This document shows positions 37,356 to 44,989 of a stretch of DNA of 64,000 nucleotides, piece by piece. Position 1 is the first letter of the stretch; every line of letters begins with the position of its first letter. Under the pieces are notes generated by a model that saw only the letters and a program-made list of their open reading frames with translations, was not told the origin of the DNA and ran no database searches. The position numbers and the translations under genes were made by a program. The stretch covers positions 1 to 64,000 of the forward strand of contig JAJCZJ010000091.1 of NCBI GenBank assembly GCA_029262455.1. The letters are read 5' to 3'. Source of the DNA: Deltaproteobacteria bacterium (GTDB lineage Bacteria > Desulfobacterota > Binatia > HRBIN30 > CADEER01).

Positions 37356-37673
37356 GTGGCAATCGATCTGACTGATGGCGCTGTGTTCCGAATTCTCAAT
37401 CTGACGATGGGCGAGGTGGATAAAGGCCTTCGCGTTAAGGTCGTTGGCGGTGGGTGTTCCGGATTGCAGTACAAAATGGACATCGACGATCCGAAAAAGG
37501 GCGACAAGGTATTCGAGCGCGATGGCGCCCGGGTCGTCGTCGATCGCAAGAGTTTTCTTTATCTGAACGGCACTGTCCTCGATTTCGAGGACTCTCTAAT
37601 GAAGACCGGATTCACACTCAACAATCCGAATGTGTCGCGTACCTGTGGCTGCGGCCAATCCTTCAGCGTCTAG
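37356..37673 (+). CDS. A-type iron-sulfur carrier (ErpA/IscA family)
   Basis: A 105-residue HesB-fold protein delivering Fe-S clusters to apo-enzymes. The three ligands are Cys34 (GGGCSGLQY) and Cys97/Cys99 (RTCGCGQSF). GAGGAG lies before the GTG start. Its place right after the cysteine desulfurase implies one transcript for cluster assembly and delivery. Possible client proteins in this window include IspH and the radical SAM protein. Confidence 0.94.
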   Translation: MAIDLTDGAVFRILNLTMGEVDKGLRVKVVGGGCSGLQYKMDIDDPKKGDKVFERDGARVVVDRKSFLYLNGTVLDFEDSLMKTGFTLNNPNVSRTCGCGQSFSV

Positions 37674-37691
37674 CACCTACATCAAGCATGC

Positions 37692-37711
37692 TCGGCGGCT
37701 TGATTCGCCGA
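37692..37711. other. Small hairpin after Fe-S carrier gene
   Basis: TCGGCG / CGCCGA, 6 bp, 8-nt loop, followed on the plus strand by AAAAA. On that strand it lacks a T-run, so it is at best a weak stop. The next 90 bases are strikingly AT-rich for this genome and include a CTAAT-TAT-ATTAG dyad (37731-37743), probably promoter sequence for the following gene. Confidence 0.35.
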
Positions 37712-37821
37712 AAAACACGATCGTAAAAATCTAATTATATTAGGCGTTTAGGGGTTATGCGGCGTTTTTTTTGACAGAATTCGCTGAATAATTTTTTCCT
37801 CGCCAGCGTCTACCCCGCACT

Positions 37822-38235
37822 ATGAGAGATCATCTAGTAGGCGAGGGGAAGCTCTTTCAGCCGGACGTCATGTTGCCGTCGCAGTATGCTGCGAGGGTGC
37901 GTGGCCGGGTACCTCAGGAAGCTGAATACAACTTGGTTCTGGCGCTTCTGGAAGATGCAATCCACAGCTTTCAGAAGTACCGATTTGCGAAGAGCCAAAG
38001 TGCGAAAGAGCTATACGATGAGGCGCGAGAATGGTTCGATTCGGGTGACCGAAAATGGCCGTTCTCCTTTGAGAATTGTTGTATGATCCTCGGGATCGAT
38101 CCGCAGTATCTGCGCGAAGGTCTCGAACGTTGGGAAACCCAGCAGACGGCAGCGTTGAAGCCGCCGCGAGTCGCCGATCTTCCGTTGCCAGATTTGACGG
38201 AGTTCGACGATGCTCTAATCGCTCCTGCCGTATAG
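37822..38235 (+). CDS. Uncharacterised protein, paralogue of the 22694 gene
   Basis: A 137-residue soluble protein of no recognised family. It shares the whole pattern of the 22694-23074 product: LFQPDVMLPSQY, LLEDAIHSFQKYRFA, YDEAREWFDSG, WPFSFENCCMILGIDPQYLR, then EGLERW. The conserved C-terminal helices resemble a helix-turn-helix; the last 25 residues are Pro-rich and acidic and differ from the paralogue. It is a single-gene unit preceded by an AT-rich island and followed by a hairpin at 38254-38270. Confidence 0.82.
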   Translation: MRDHLVGEGKLFQPDVMLPSQYAARVRGRVPQEAEYNLVLALLEDAIHSFQKYRFAKSQSAKELYDEAREWFDSGDRKWPFSFENCCMILGIDPQYLREGLERWETQQTAALKPPRVADLPLPDLTEFDDALIAPAV

Positions 38236-38253
38236 GCAGAACGTACTCCCCCT

Positions 38254-38270
38254 CCCGCCTCATAGGCGGG
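38254..38270. other. Hairpin after small-protein gene
   Basis: CCCGCCT-CAT-AGGCGGG, a 7-bp perfect stem with a 3-nt loop, 19 bases after the stop. No T-run follows, so termination is possible but unproven. A second small stem (GCGGCG / CGCCGC) lies near 38383-38400, before sppA. Confidence 0.4.
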
Positions 38271-38445
38271 GAACCTTCGACGATCGGCCCTGTCGTTCCT
38301 CGGCCTCCGTGGAGTGATTTGGGCCGATTGCCGAGGGTGAGTCACTCGCATCCGACTTTTTGAGGATTCGGCGGGGCATAAGCGGCGGAAAGGCGCCGCC
38401 GGCACTAGGTGTCCTGTATTTCAACAGGCTGCTAGTCTCGCCTTC

Positions 38446-40143
38446 GTGTGGAAAGCGTTGCGGAGGCGAGTGTCGCTGATTTGGATCGCGGTTTACGAGT
38501 TTGTTCTCGCGCGGTTCGGTCGGCTTCCTGAATACGGGATTCTGTCCCTGGAAATCAGTGGCGAACTTTCGGAGGACGGCCAAGAAGGGGCTTTCCCTCC
38601 GTGGCTGCGCGAACCGCCGACGGATTTCTTGTCGCTCGTCTCCTTGCTGCGCTGGGCGCGTGACGATGAAAAACTCCGCGGAGTCTTGGTGCGCTGCGGT
38701 CCGTTGGATGTAAGTTGGGCTCGCATCCAGAGTTTGAGGCGCTCCCTGATTGCGCTGCGTAGTGCCGGCAAGAAGGTCTGGATCCATCTCGATTCGGGCG
38801 GGTTGCCGGAGTACTACCTCGCGTCAGTTGCGGACCGCGTCAGTGTCTCGCCAGCGGGGAGTTTGGACATCGTCGGGATCGCGTCGGAATCGATGTTCTT
38901 TCTCGACGCGCTCGATAAGTTTGGTGTTCGGGCCGAGGTCGTCCAAATGGGCAGCTACAAGTCCGCGGGCGAGAGCTTTACGCGTCGCGGCATGTCCGAC
39001 GCTAATCGCGAGATGATGGAATCGCTGATTGATGATCTCTACGGCCAAATCGTCGTCGACTTGGCCGGCGCTCGTTCTCTTGGTGCCGAAGAGATCAAAG
39101 CACTGATCGACAAAGGCCCCTTCCTCGCGGCCGAAGCCGCCGAGAACGGCCTCGTCGACGTGGTGCAATACTTCGACGAGGCACAGACGTGTTTGCAGGA
39201 GGCGCTCGACGATGCGGCAGTGATCGAAGAAGATGACTATGGGCAGCGTCAGTCTCGGGTCGCGCGGCGTCGGATCCTGCGCGCCGATCCGCACCACATG
39301 GCGGTCGTGCATGTGAACGGAAATATCAAGATGGAAGACGGTTCGGGCCCGCTGGCTCGAGGGCGAGGTGCCTCGGCGGCTTCGCTCGGGAAGGCGCTAC
39401 GCGAGATCGGCGAGCGCGATGACATCGAGGCGGTTGTCTTGCGGGTGTCGAGTCCCGGAGGCTCGGGCCTGGCGTCGGATCTCATTTGGCATGAGTTGGT
39501 GCGCGTGGCGGAGAAAAAACCGCTGTTGGTTTCGTTTGGTGACGTGGCCGCGTCGGGTGGCTATTTCGTTGCACTTGCGGGGCGCAAGGTTTTTGCGGAA
39601 CCCGGAACCGTGACCGGCTCGATTGGTGTCATTGCCGGCAAGGCTAATTTGCGCGGTCTTTACGAGAAGGTCGGGGTTCACAAGGATAGCGTAAGCCGCG
39701 GCGCGCACGCGGCGATGTATTCGGACTTCATTCCGCTTGGTGACAGCGAGCGCGAACGCATCCGTGACGAGGCACAAGCGTTCTACAATGACTTTGTCGG
39801 CAAGGTTGCCAACGGCCGCAACCTGGCGTTCGAAGAGGCCGAGAATGTTGCGCGCGGGCGGGTGTGGACAGGTCGGCAGGCCTGGAGCCGCGGGCTGGTC
39901 GACGAGTTGGGGGGCTTTGAGGAGGCGTTCGAACAAGCCAAGCGAGAAATCGGTTTGGCCGTCGATGCGCCGGTTACGGTGGAGCGTTTTCCGAAGTCGC
40001 AAAGTTTCTGGCGGACTGCACTCGGGCGCCGGCTCGGCGGTACTTCCGAGCTTTTCGATCCTTGGGGCGTCTTGTCGGAAGTTCCGTTCGTGAGCAGCGA
40101 GCGGGTCTGGGCCTGGTTGCCACTGAGCTTCAAGATCCGCTGA
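38446..40143 (+). CDS. sppA: Signal peptide peptidase SppA, long type
   Basis: A 565-residue membrane-linked serine protease with two S49 repeats, like the E. coli 67-kDa form. The catalytic Lys172 is in the N-terminal half (MGSYKSAGESF) and the nucleophile Ser370 in the C-terminal half (DVAASGGYFVALAGRKV). The N-terminal helix (LRRRVSLIWIAVYEFVLARF) may anchor it to the inner membrane, where the enzyme clears cleaved signal peptides. The start is GTG 38446. The following small zinc-ribbon gene begins 20 nt later. Confidence 0.94.
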   Translation: MWKALRRRVSLIWIAVYEFVLARFGRLPEYGILSLEISGELSEDGQEGAFPPWLREPPTDFLSLVSLLRWARDDEKLRGVLVRCGPLDVSWARIQSLRRSLIALRSAGKKVWIHLDSGGLPEYYLASVADRVSVSPAGSLDIVGIASESMFFLDALDKFGVRAEVVQMGSYKSAGESFTRRGMSDANREMMESLIDDLYGQIVVDLAGARSLGAEEIKALIDKGPFLAAEAAENGLVDVVQYFDEAQTCLQEALDDAAVIEEDDYGQRQSRVARRRILRADPHHMAVVHVNGNIKMEDGSGPLARGRGASAASLGKALREIGERDDIEAVVLRVSSPGGSGLASDLIWHELVRVAEKKPLLVSFGDVAASGGYFVALAGRKVFAEPGTVTGSIGVIAGKANLRGLYEKVGVHKDSVSRGAHAAMYSDFIPLGDSERERIRDEAQAFYNDFVGKVANGRNLAFEEAENVARGRVWTGRQAWSRGLVDELGGFEEAFEQAKREIGLAVDAPVTVERFPKSQSFWRTALGRRLGGTSELFDPWGVLSEVPFVSSERVWAWLPLSFKIR

Positions 40144-40163
40144 CGATCAAAGGCTAGAACGAT

Positions 40164-40439
40164 ATGCCCATCGCTCAGAAATTCTACTGTCCAGCCTGTG
40201 GCGTCGAGATGAAGCGGCGTCCGGCCGGCAAGTGTCCGGCATGTGAAGAAGACGTCCGCGAGCACGTGCAGGGCGAGCGCGATCGTGAGGAACAGATCGA
40301 GAAGGTCGTCGCGATCTTGTCTACCGTTTTGGTGCTAGGTCTATCCCTGTTCGCTGGCGGCTGCAGTATCGTCGAGGGTGTTCTCGTCTACGCCGTCGCC
40401 GGCGCCGCTGTCTGGTACTGGGGGCGCGGAACCTTCTGA
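40164..40439 (+). CDS. Small zinc-ribbon membrane protein
   Basis: A 91-residue protein. FYCPACGVEMKRR and GKCPACEEDV make a CxxC...CxxC zinc ribbon, followed by a charged helix and one or two C-terminal hydrophobic segments (VVAILSTVLVLGLSLFAGGC and VLVYAVAGAAVWYWG). No named family is recognised. Its last 99 bases overlap, in the opposite direction, the end of the DUF4340 gene. The Cys pattern and good start support a real gene. Confidence 0.7.
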   Translation: MPIAQKFYCPACGVEMKRRPAGKCPACEEDVREHVQGERDREEQIEKVVAILSTVLVLGLSLFAGGCSIVEGVLVYAVAGAAVWYWGRGTF

Positions 40440-41780
40440 CGCCGCCGGTAGAGAGACGAGTTCGACGATCGGCCGGTTGAGCCGATCGAAGACGAACTCG
40501 CGCAGATGCATGACGACATCGGCGCCTTGCCTCATGGCAGTGTATTCGGTCTGAGCCCCGACGGTCGTGTGCGATCCGATCACGACCGTAGCTAGCGCAG
40601 CGCCGTCCTGGGAGAGTGCTTCGATCGTGCGCTTCGGCGGCTCCAGGCCGAGCGCCACGAGGTCGTCGGGACTGTCGGCAGCAATCTCGAACCCCTGAAG
40701 AGCGGCGAGCTCGCGGATGAGTTCCTGGACTGCTTCACCGTTTACGTTGCCGTCTCGACCCGGCGCCACCCAATCCCCGCCGTCGCGGCTGGATAAGTTG
40801 AGAGTTTCGCCGCCTTCGGTGGTGATCCGGAGCTCCGCCAAGTCGTCGGGCGCAAAGTTGCAGATCGACTTGTCGCGAAAATGGTTCAGGTCTTGGTCGA
40901 GGTTTTCCCGTAACCACGAAGCCACTTCGTAAATCGTGGCGCCCCGGTTGCTCCGGATGCGCAACTTGCCTTGGCGTTCGTTTCCGATGTCGATGGAAGC
41001 GGCGACGCCGTCCGCTAGGCCGACCTTTATTCGGAGCGCGGGCTTGTCGAGGCCGTAGGGCCTTAGGTCTGGTGCCTCGTCGATAAAGTTCGTGGCGCGA
41101 ATCGACAGCAGGGTAGAGAGCAGGCTGGTGACGGTACTTTGATCGACATCGTGTGCGGTCGGCGCAGTGATTTTCCAGATGCCGCTGTCGTCCATTGCCA
41201 GAGTGATGTCGCCGCTCGGTCTCGCGAGGGTGATGCTTTGGACGGCGCCTTGGTCGAACCGCAGGACCCGCTTGTCTCTGAGATCATTGCTCTTGAGGTC
41301 GATGCGCGTCGCGAACGTCGACGGAGTCAGATGTACGGTCTCATCGCCCTCGCGATTCAGGTACGTGGACCCTCCAACGGGTGCGTTTTTTCCGATCCTG
41401 AGGGCAGGAAGTTCCTGATCTCCCAGACGCAGCCGCAGAGTGGCGGAGGCGTGGTCCAGGCCGAACGTCGCCAGGTTGTCGACCGCGTCGAGTGTGCGTG
41501 TGATCTGGCACCCGTGAGCTGCTTCCAAGAGGTTGTCGATCGCGCGTTCGTCGGCGAGGTCCTCGACTGGCTCGAGCATTGTCCAGCCGTCTTCGGTTCG
41601 TTCCAGAACGACTTTGCGGCCCGGGTGTTCGAGCTCGATGTGGGTCACGTTGGCGACATCGAAGTCCAACGCATTTTGGATGCCCTCTGAATTCGGCTCG
41701 CGCGGCAGCTCGACGAAGTAGAGGTAGCCACCGAGTGCGGCGCAGAGAAGGGCGAGAAGCAGGGTGTTGCGTAAGTGCAT
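40341..41780 (-). CDS. DUF4340 protein of Gld-type ABC cluster
   Basis: A 479-residue protein with an N-terminal membrane anchor (LLLALLCAALGGYLYFVELP) and repeated DUF4340 beta modules outside the membrane (DVANVTHIELEHPGRKVVLER, GWTMLEPVEDLADE). It is the last gene of the ATPase-permease-GldG-DUF4340 operon and starts 6 nt after GldG. These sets are common outside gliding bacteria, and the exported cargo is unknown. Its acidic, Ala/Ser-rich C-terminus is coded in the 99-bp overlap with the zinc-ribbon gene. Confidence 0.87.
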   Translation of the reverse strand: MHLRNTLLLALLCAALGGYLYFVELPREPNSEGIQNALDFDVANVTHIELEHPGRKVVLERTEDGWTMLEPVEDLADERAIDNLLEAAHGCQITRTLDAVDNLATFGLDHASATLRLRLGDQELPALRIGKNAPVGGSTYLNREGDETVHLTPSTFATRIDLKSNDLRDKRVLRFDQGAVQSITLARPSGDITLAMDDSGIWKITAPTAHDVDQSTVTSLLSTLLSIRATNFIDEAPDLRPYGLDKPALRIKVGLADGVAASIDIGNERQGKLRIRSNRGATIYEVASWLRENLDQDLNHFRDKSICNFAPDDLAELRITTEGGETLNLSSRDGGDWVAPGRDGNVNGEAVQELIRELAALQGFEIAADSPDDLVALGLEPPKRTIEALSQDGAALATVVIGSHTTVGAQTEYTAMRQGADVVMHLREFVFDRLNRPIVELVSLPAASEGSAPPVPDSGAGDGVDENTLDDTAAASEQG

Positions 41781-41786
41781 AGCGGG

Positions 41787-43340
41787 CTAATTGCGTCGCC
41801 ACCACACATAGAGGCCGATCATCAGCAGGACCTCTGGCAGCAGGATCACCGACAGGTAGAAGATGAGTGTACCTTCGTCGCTGGTGAGGTTGACGCGGGA
41901 GGCGCGCACACCGCGCGGCCGGATCGAGAGGAGGTCACCTTGTCCGGCGACCCAGCCGATGGAGTTGAGGAAGAGATCGCGATTGAAGAACGTGCCCTCG
42001 AGGTTTTGATTGTCGGCGAATTCGACCGAGCCGACGACGACGATGCGAGCTTCCCCGTCACTAGGCTTGTTGAGCTGGGAAAGGTCGATCTGTGCCGCTG
42101 CGGCGATCGATATCGGTCCGCGCCGATCGGCGCCGTCGAGGGTTGCGGTGGCAGCTGCAAAAAGCCCTTCCAGGTCGGTTTCGGCCCAGCTCGATGGGCT
42201 GGTGCGTGCGATTTCTGTGATGAGCATTCCGTCGCGGGGGTTTTCTACGGCGCCTACGGATCGAACCATCGGAAACAGCGAACGGTCCTTGAGATCGCGG
42301 GTGATTTCGTGTTCGGGGTCGTAATCTTCGACCAACGGCGCCAAGCCGAGACTCGGACCCTGAAACAGGCGCACGACCTGATCGACGACGACGTCGTTAC
42401 CGATCGCGATGCCCCAGCGCGCGAAGAGCTCGACCAGCTCGGCCGATTGTCGAGGGGCGATGAGCGCCAGGACGCCACCGCCGTTGCGCACGAAGCGATC
42501 GATCGCTTTGATCTCGTGTTCCAAAAATGACCGCGACGGGCCGTTGATGAGCAGGACTTCGCATGTGTCGGGAATTTGTTCTTGGCTCGGGAGGAGCAGG
42601 TTCTCCACGGAGTAGTGTTCGTTCTCGATTGCTGCGGCAGCAAGCGCAAAGCCGTTCGCCGTTTCTCGATCGTCGAAGCGCGGCTCACCGTGTCCTTCCG
42701 CGACACAGACATTGATCGACGATTCGCGGGTCAGCTTAATGAGAGCGTTGGTAAGGCTTTCCTCGTTCGGCTCTGAAACGGTCGTCGACTCGTCACCGTA
42801 GGCCAGCCTGACGGTGTTGTAGCTGCGAATGGAATAGCGCTCGGCAAGCTCGGGACGGACGTCGGGATCGATGATCTCATAGGACGCGTGCGGCGAGTTG
42901 TCGCGGTAGCGCTTGAGTAGGTCTTCGATTGCGGGATTCTGTCCGCGCTCGACGAAGGCCTGCATGGTCAGGTCGCCCTCGAGACTCTCGAGCAGCGACG
43001 TCGTTTGTGTCGATAGTGAGAAAGCGCCGCTCTCGCTCATGTCCCAGCGCGTGTTGTAGCGCGACGAAAGAAAGTTCAGTCCGGCCAGGATGCCGATGAA
43101 GAATACCGATGCTAAGATCGTGCTGGTGCCGTATTTTGTCGAGCGTTCGTTCAGAAACTCGGTCAGGTTGCCGAGCCCGGTGCTGAGATACACGACCAGG
43201 CAGGCGATGCCGGCCGCGAAGTGAACAAAGATGGCAAGCGAATCATAGGTACCGACGCCACCAGTGAACAGCAGTAACAGTACGCCGAAAGCCAAGAGGC
43301 CGAGACCGACCGATCCGAAAAATCCGTAGGACTGTCGCAC
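41787..43340 (-). CDS. GldG-like ABC transporter auxiliary protein
   Basis: A 517-residue membrane protein of the ABC_transp_aux/GldG type. It has N-terminal membrane helices, a large extracytoplasmic region (YNTRWDMSESGAFSLSTQT, VEGHGEPRF, LLINGPSRSFLEHE) and a C-terminal helix ending in VWWRRN. The start is GTG 43340, one codon from the permease stop, with GGAGAT upstream. It works with the adjacent ATPase and permease. The typical FVERG near residue 128 marks the stalk domain. Confidence 0.88.
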   Translation of the reverse strand: MRQSYGFFGSVGLGLLAFGVLLLLFTGGVGTYDSLAIFVHFAAGIACLVVYLSTGLGNLTEFLNERSTKYGTSTILASVFFIGILAGLNFLSSRYNTRWDMSESGAFSLSTQTTSLLESLEGDLTMQAFVERGQNPAIEDLLKRYRDNSPHASYEIIDPDVRPELAERYSIRSYNTVRLAYGDESTTVSEPNEESLTNALIKLTRESSINVCVAEGHGEPRFDDRETANGFALAAAAIENEHYSVENLLLPSQEQIPDTCEVLLINGPSRSFLEHEIKAIDRFVRNGGGVLALIAPRQSAELVELFARWGIAIGNDVVVDQVVRLFQGPSLGLAPLVEDYDPEHEITRDLKDRSLFPMVRSVGAVENPRDGMLITEIARTSPSSWAETDLEGLFAAATATLDGADRRGPISIAAAAQIDLSQLNKPSDGEARIVVVGSVEFADNQNLEGTFFNRDLFLNSIGWVAGQGDLLSIRPRGVRASRVNLTSDEGTLIFYLSVILLPEVLLMIGLYVWWRRN

Positions 43341-43342
43341 GT

Positions 43343-44116
43343 CTATCTCCAGCGCAGCGATTCGACGGAGCGCACCGTGAGAAACAGTGCGAGGGCGATG
43401 ACGCTAAGAAAGTACACCAGGTCTCGCGTATCGATTACGCCCTTGACGAGTTCGCCGTAGTGCTCCGTGAGCGAGAGATAGCGCAGCAGCCCACCGAGCC
43501 CCTCACCGGCCGACTGAGCCGGCCAGGCGATGATGTAGAGGAAGAGTAAGGTCACCAGGCAGCTGACGGCGGCGACGATCTGATTATCGGTTAGGGAGGA
43601 GGTGAACAGCCCGACGGCGACGAAGCTCGAACCGAGCAGGAGTAGGCCTAGCAAGCCACTGAGGATCACGCCGACCTCGGGATCACCGTACCAGAGCAGG
43701 ATGACTGGGTAGATTGCGGTCAGCAGAACCATGAGGAGGATGAACACAAACGCGCCGAGGAACTTGCCAGCGACGATTTCACCGACGTGAATCGGCGATG
43801 TCATCAACAGCTCGTAGGTACCGCTCCTCTTTTCCTCGGCGAAGGTGCGCATGGTGATCATTGGGACGAGAATGACCAGCACGACGGCGAGGTTGTGCAA
43901 AAGCGGCGCGACGACCAGTTCGTTGAGGTTCAGGCTGTCCAGCAATTCTGGCATTTGATAGCCCATGTAGGCCATCAGCAACTGGTTGAAGTTCGACAAC
44001 AAGTTGAAGAAGAACCAGCCGCCGAGAACCAAAAAACCGGTCAGTACGACGTAGGCGATTGGGGACGTGAAGTACGATCTGAGGTCGCGGGCAGCGATCG
44101 TTAGGGTGTTCTTCAT
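43343..44116 (-). CDS. ABC transporter permease (GldF-like)
   Basis: A 257-residue permease with six hydrophobic segments. ATG 44116 overlaps the ATPase stop (ATGA), so the longer upstream frame is not used. The start MKNTLTIAARDLRSYFTSPI and the loop TMRTFAEEKRSGTYELLMTSP are classic for ABC-2 permeases of the GldF/NosY kind. It couples to the ATPase below and the GldG-like protein above in one operon. Confidence 0.92.
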   Translation of the reverse strand: MKNTLTIAARDLRSYFTSPIAYVVLTGFLVLGGWFFFNLLSNFNQLLMAYMGYQMPELLDSLNLNELVVAPLLHNLAVVLVILVPMITMRTFAEEKRSGTYELLMTSPIHVGEIVAGKFLGAFVFILLMVLLTAIYPVILLWYGDPEVGVILSGLLGLLLLGSSFVAVGLFTSSLTDNQIVAAVSCLVTLLFLYIIAWPAQSAGEGLGGLLRYLSLTEHYGELVKGVIDTRDLVYFLSVIALALFLTVRSVESLRWR

Positions 44117-44850
44117 AGAGCCGCCTCGGCCGTCAAAGGGGCCACGTCGCTGGTGATGTACTTGAGGAAGACTTCCTCGAGGGAAAGCACTGCCGTCAAA
44201 TTTGAGATCGAATCCTCGACCGCGATGCGTCCGCGATTGATGATCACGACCTTGTCGCAAAGCTGGGCCACCTCGGGAAGGATGTGTGTCGATAGGATGA
44301 CCGTACGCTCGCCCGAGAGATCGCGGATTAGACTGCGGATATCGATGATCTGTCGCGGGTCGAGTCCGATCGTCGGCTCGTCGAGAACCAGGACGCTGGG
44401 GTCGTGGATCAGGGCTTGCGCGAGGCCGACGCGCTGGCGAAATCCCTTTGACAGGTGGCCCAGGACCCGATTGTGGACGTCGGTCAGTCCACAGCGTTCG
44501 ATCGTGCGGTCGGATGCGTCTGGGATCTCGTTGCGGGTGAGTCCTTTGATGCGGCCGACGAAGGCCAGGTACGACGACACGGTCATGTCGTTGTAGAGCG
44601 GAGGGTTCTCTGGAAGGTACCCGATGCGCTGGCGTACTTCGTGGGCTTGTTCGAAGATGTCGAAGCCGGCGACGCGAACGGTGCCCGTGGTTGCTGGCAA
44701 GAAGCCCGTAATGACCCGCATGGTGGTCGTTTTGCCAGCGCCGTTGGGGCCTAGAAACCCAAGAATTTCGCCCTTTTTGGCTTCAAAGGAGATGTCTCGC
44801 ACGGCCATCAGGTCGCCGTATCTCTTCGTCAGATGGTCAACTTCGATCAT
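44113..44850 (-). CDS. ABC transporter ATP-binding protein (GldA-like)
   Basis: A 245-residue ABC ATPase. ATG 44850 begins MIEVDHLTKRYGDLMAV, the normal N-terminus; a 39-residue in-frame extension is unlikely. Walker A is GPNGAGKTTTM, the Q-loop is YLPENPPLY, the signature is HLSKGFRQRVGLAQAL, Walker B is VLVLDEPTIGLDP and the H-loop is LSTHIL. It powers the GldF/GldG-type exporter downstream and is the operon's first gene. Confidence 0.93.
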   Translation of the reverse strand: MIEVDHLTKRYGDLMAVRDISFEAKKGEILGFLGPNGAGKTTTMRVITGFLPATTGTVRVAGFDIFEQAHEVRQRIGYLPENPPLYNDMTVSSYLAFVGRIKGLTRNEIPDASDRTIERCGLTDVHNRVLGHLSKGFRQRVGLAQALIHDPSVLVLDEPTIGLDPRQIIDIRSLIRDLSGERTVILSTHILPEVAQLCDKVVIINRGRIAVEDSISNLTAVLSLEEVFLKYITSDVAPLTAEAAL

Positions 44851-44989
44851 CGCTCTGGGGCTCTCTCGTTTGTCGTTTGATATGGATGCCCGGTCGGCGG
44901 GTGCTGAGCGCGCTTTAATGCTGCGGATTTCTGAAGTCAAGGCTTCGATTGCCGGTCGTGACTTCATTTGGTAGCTTGCGCCGCTTGCT

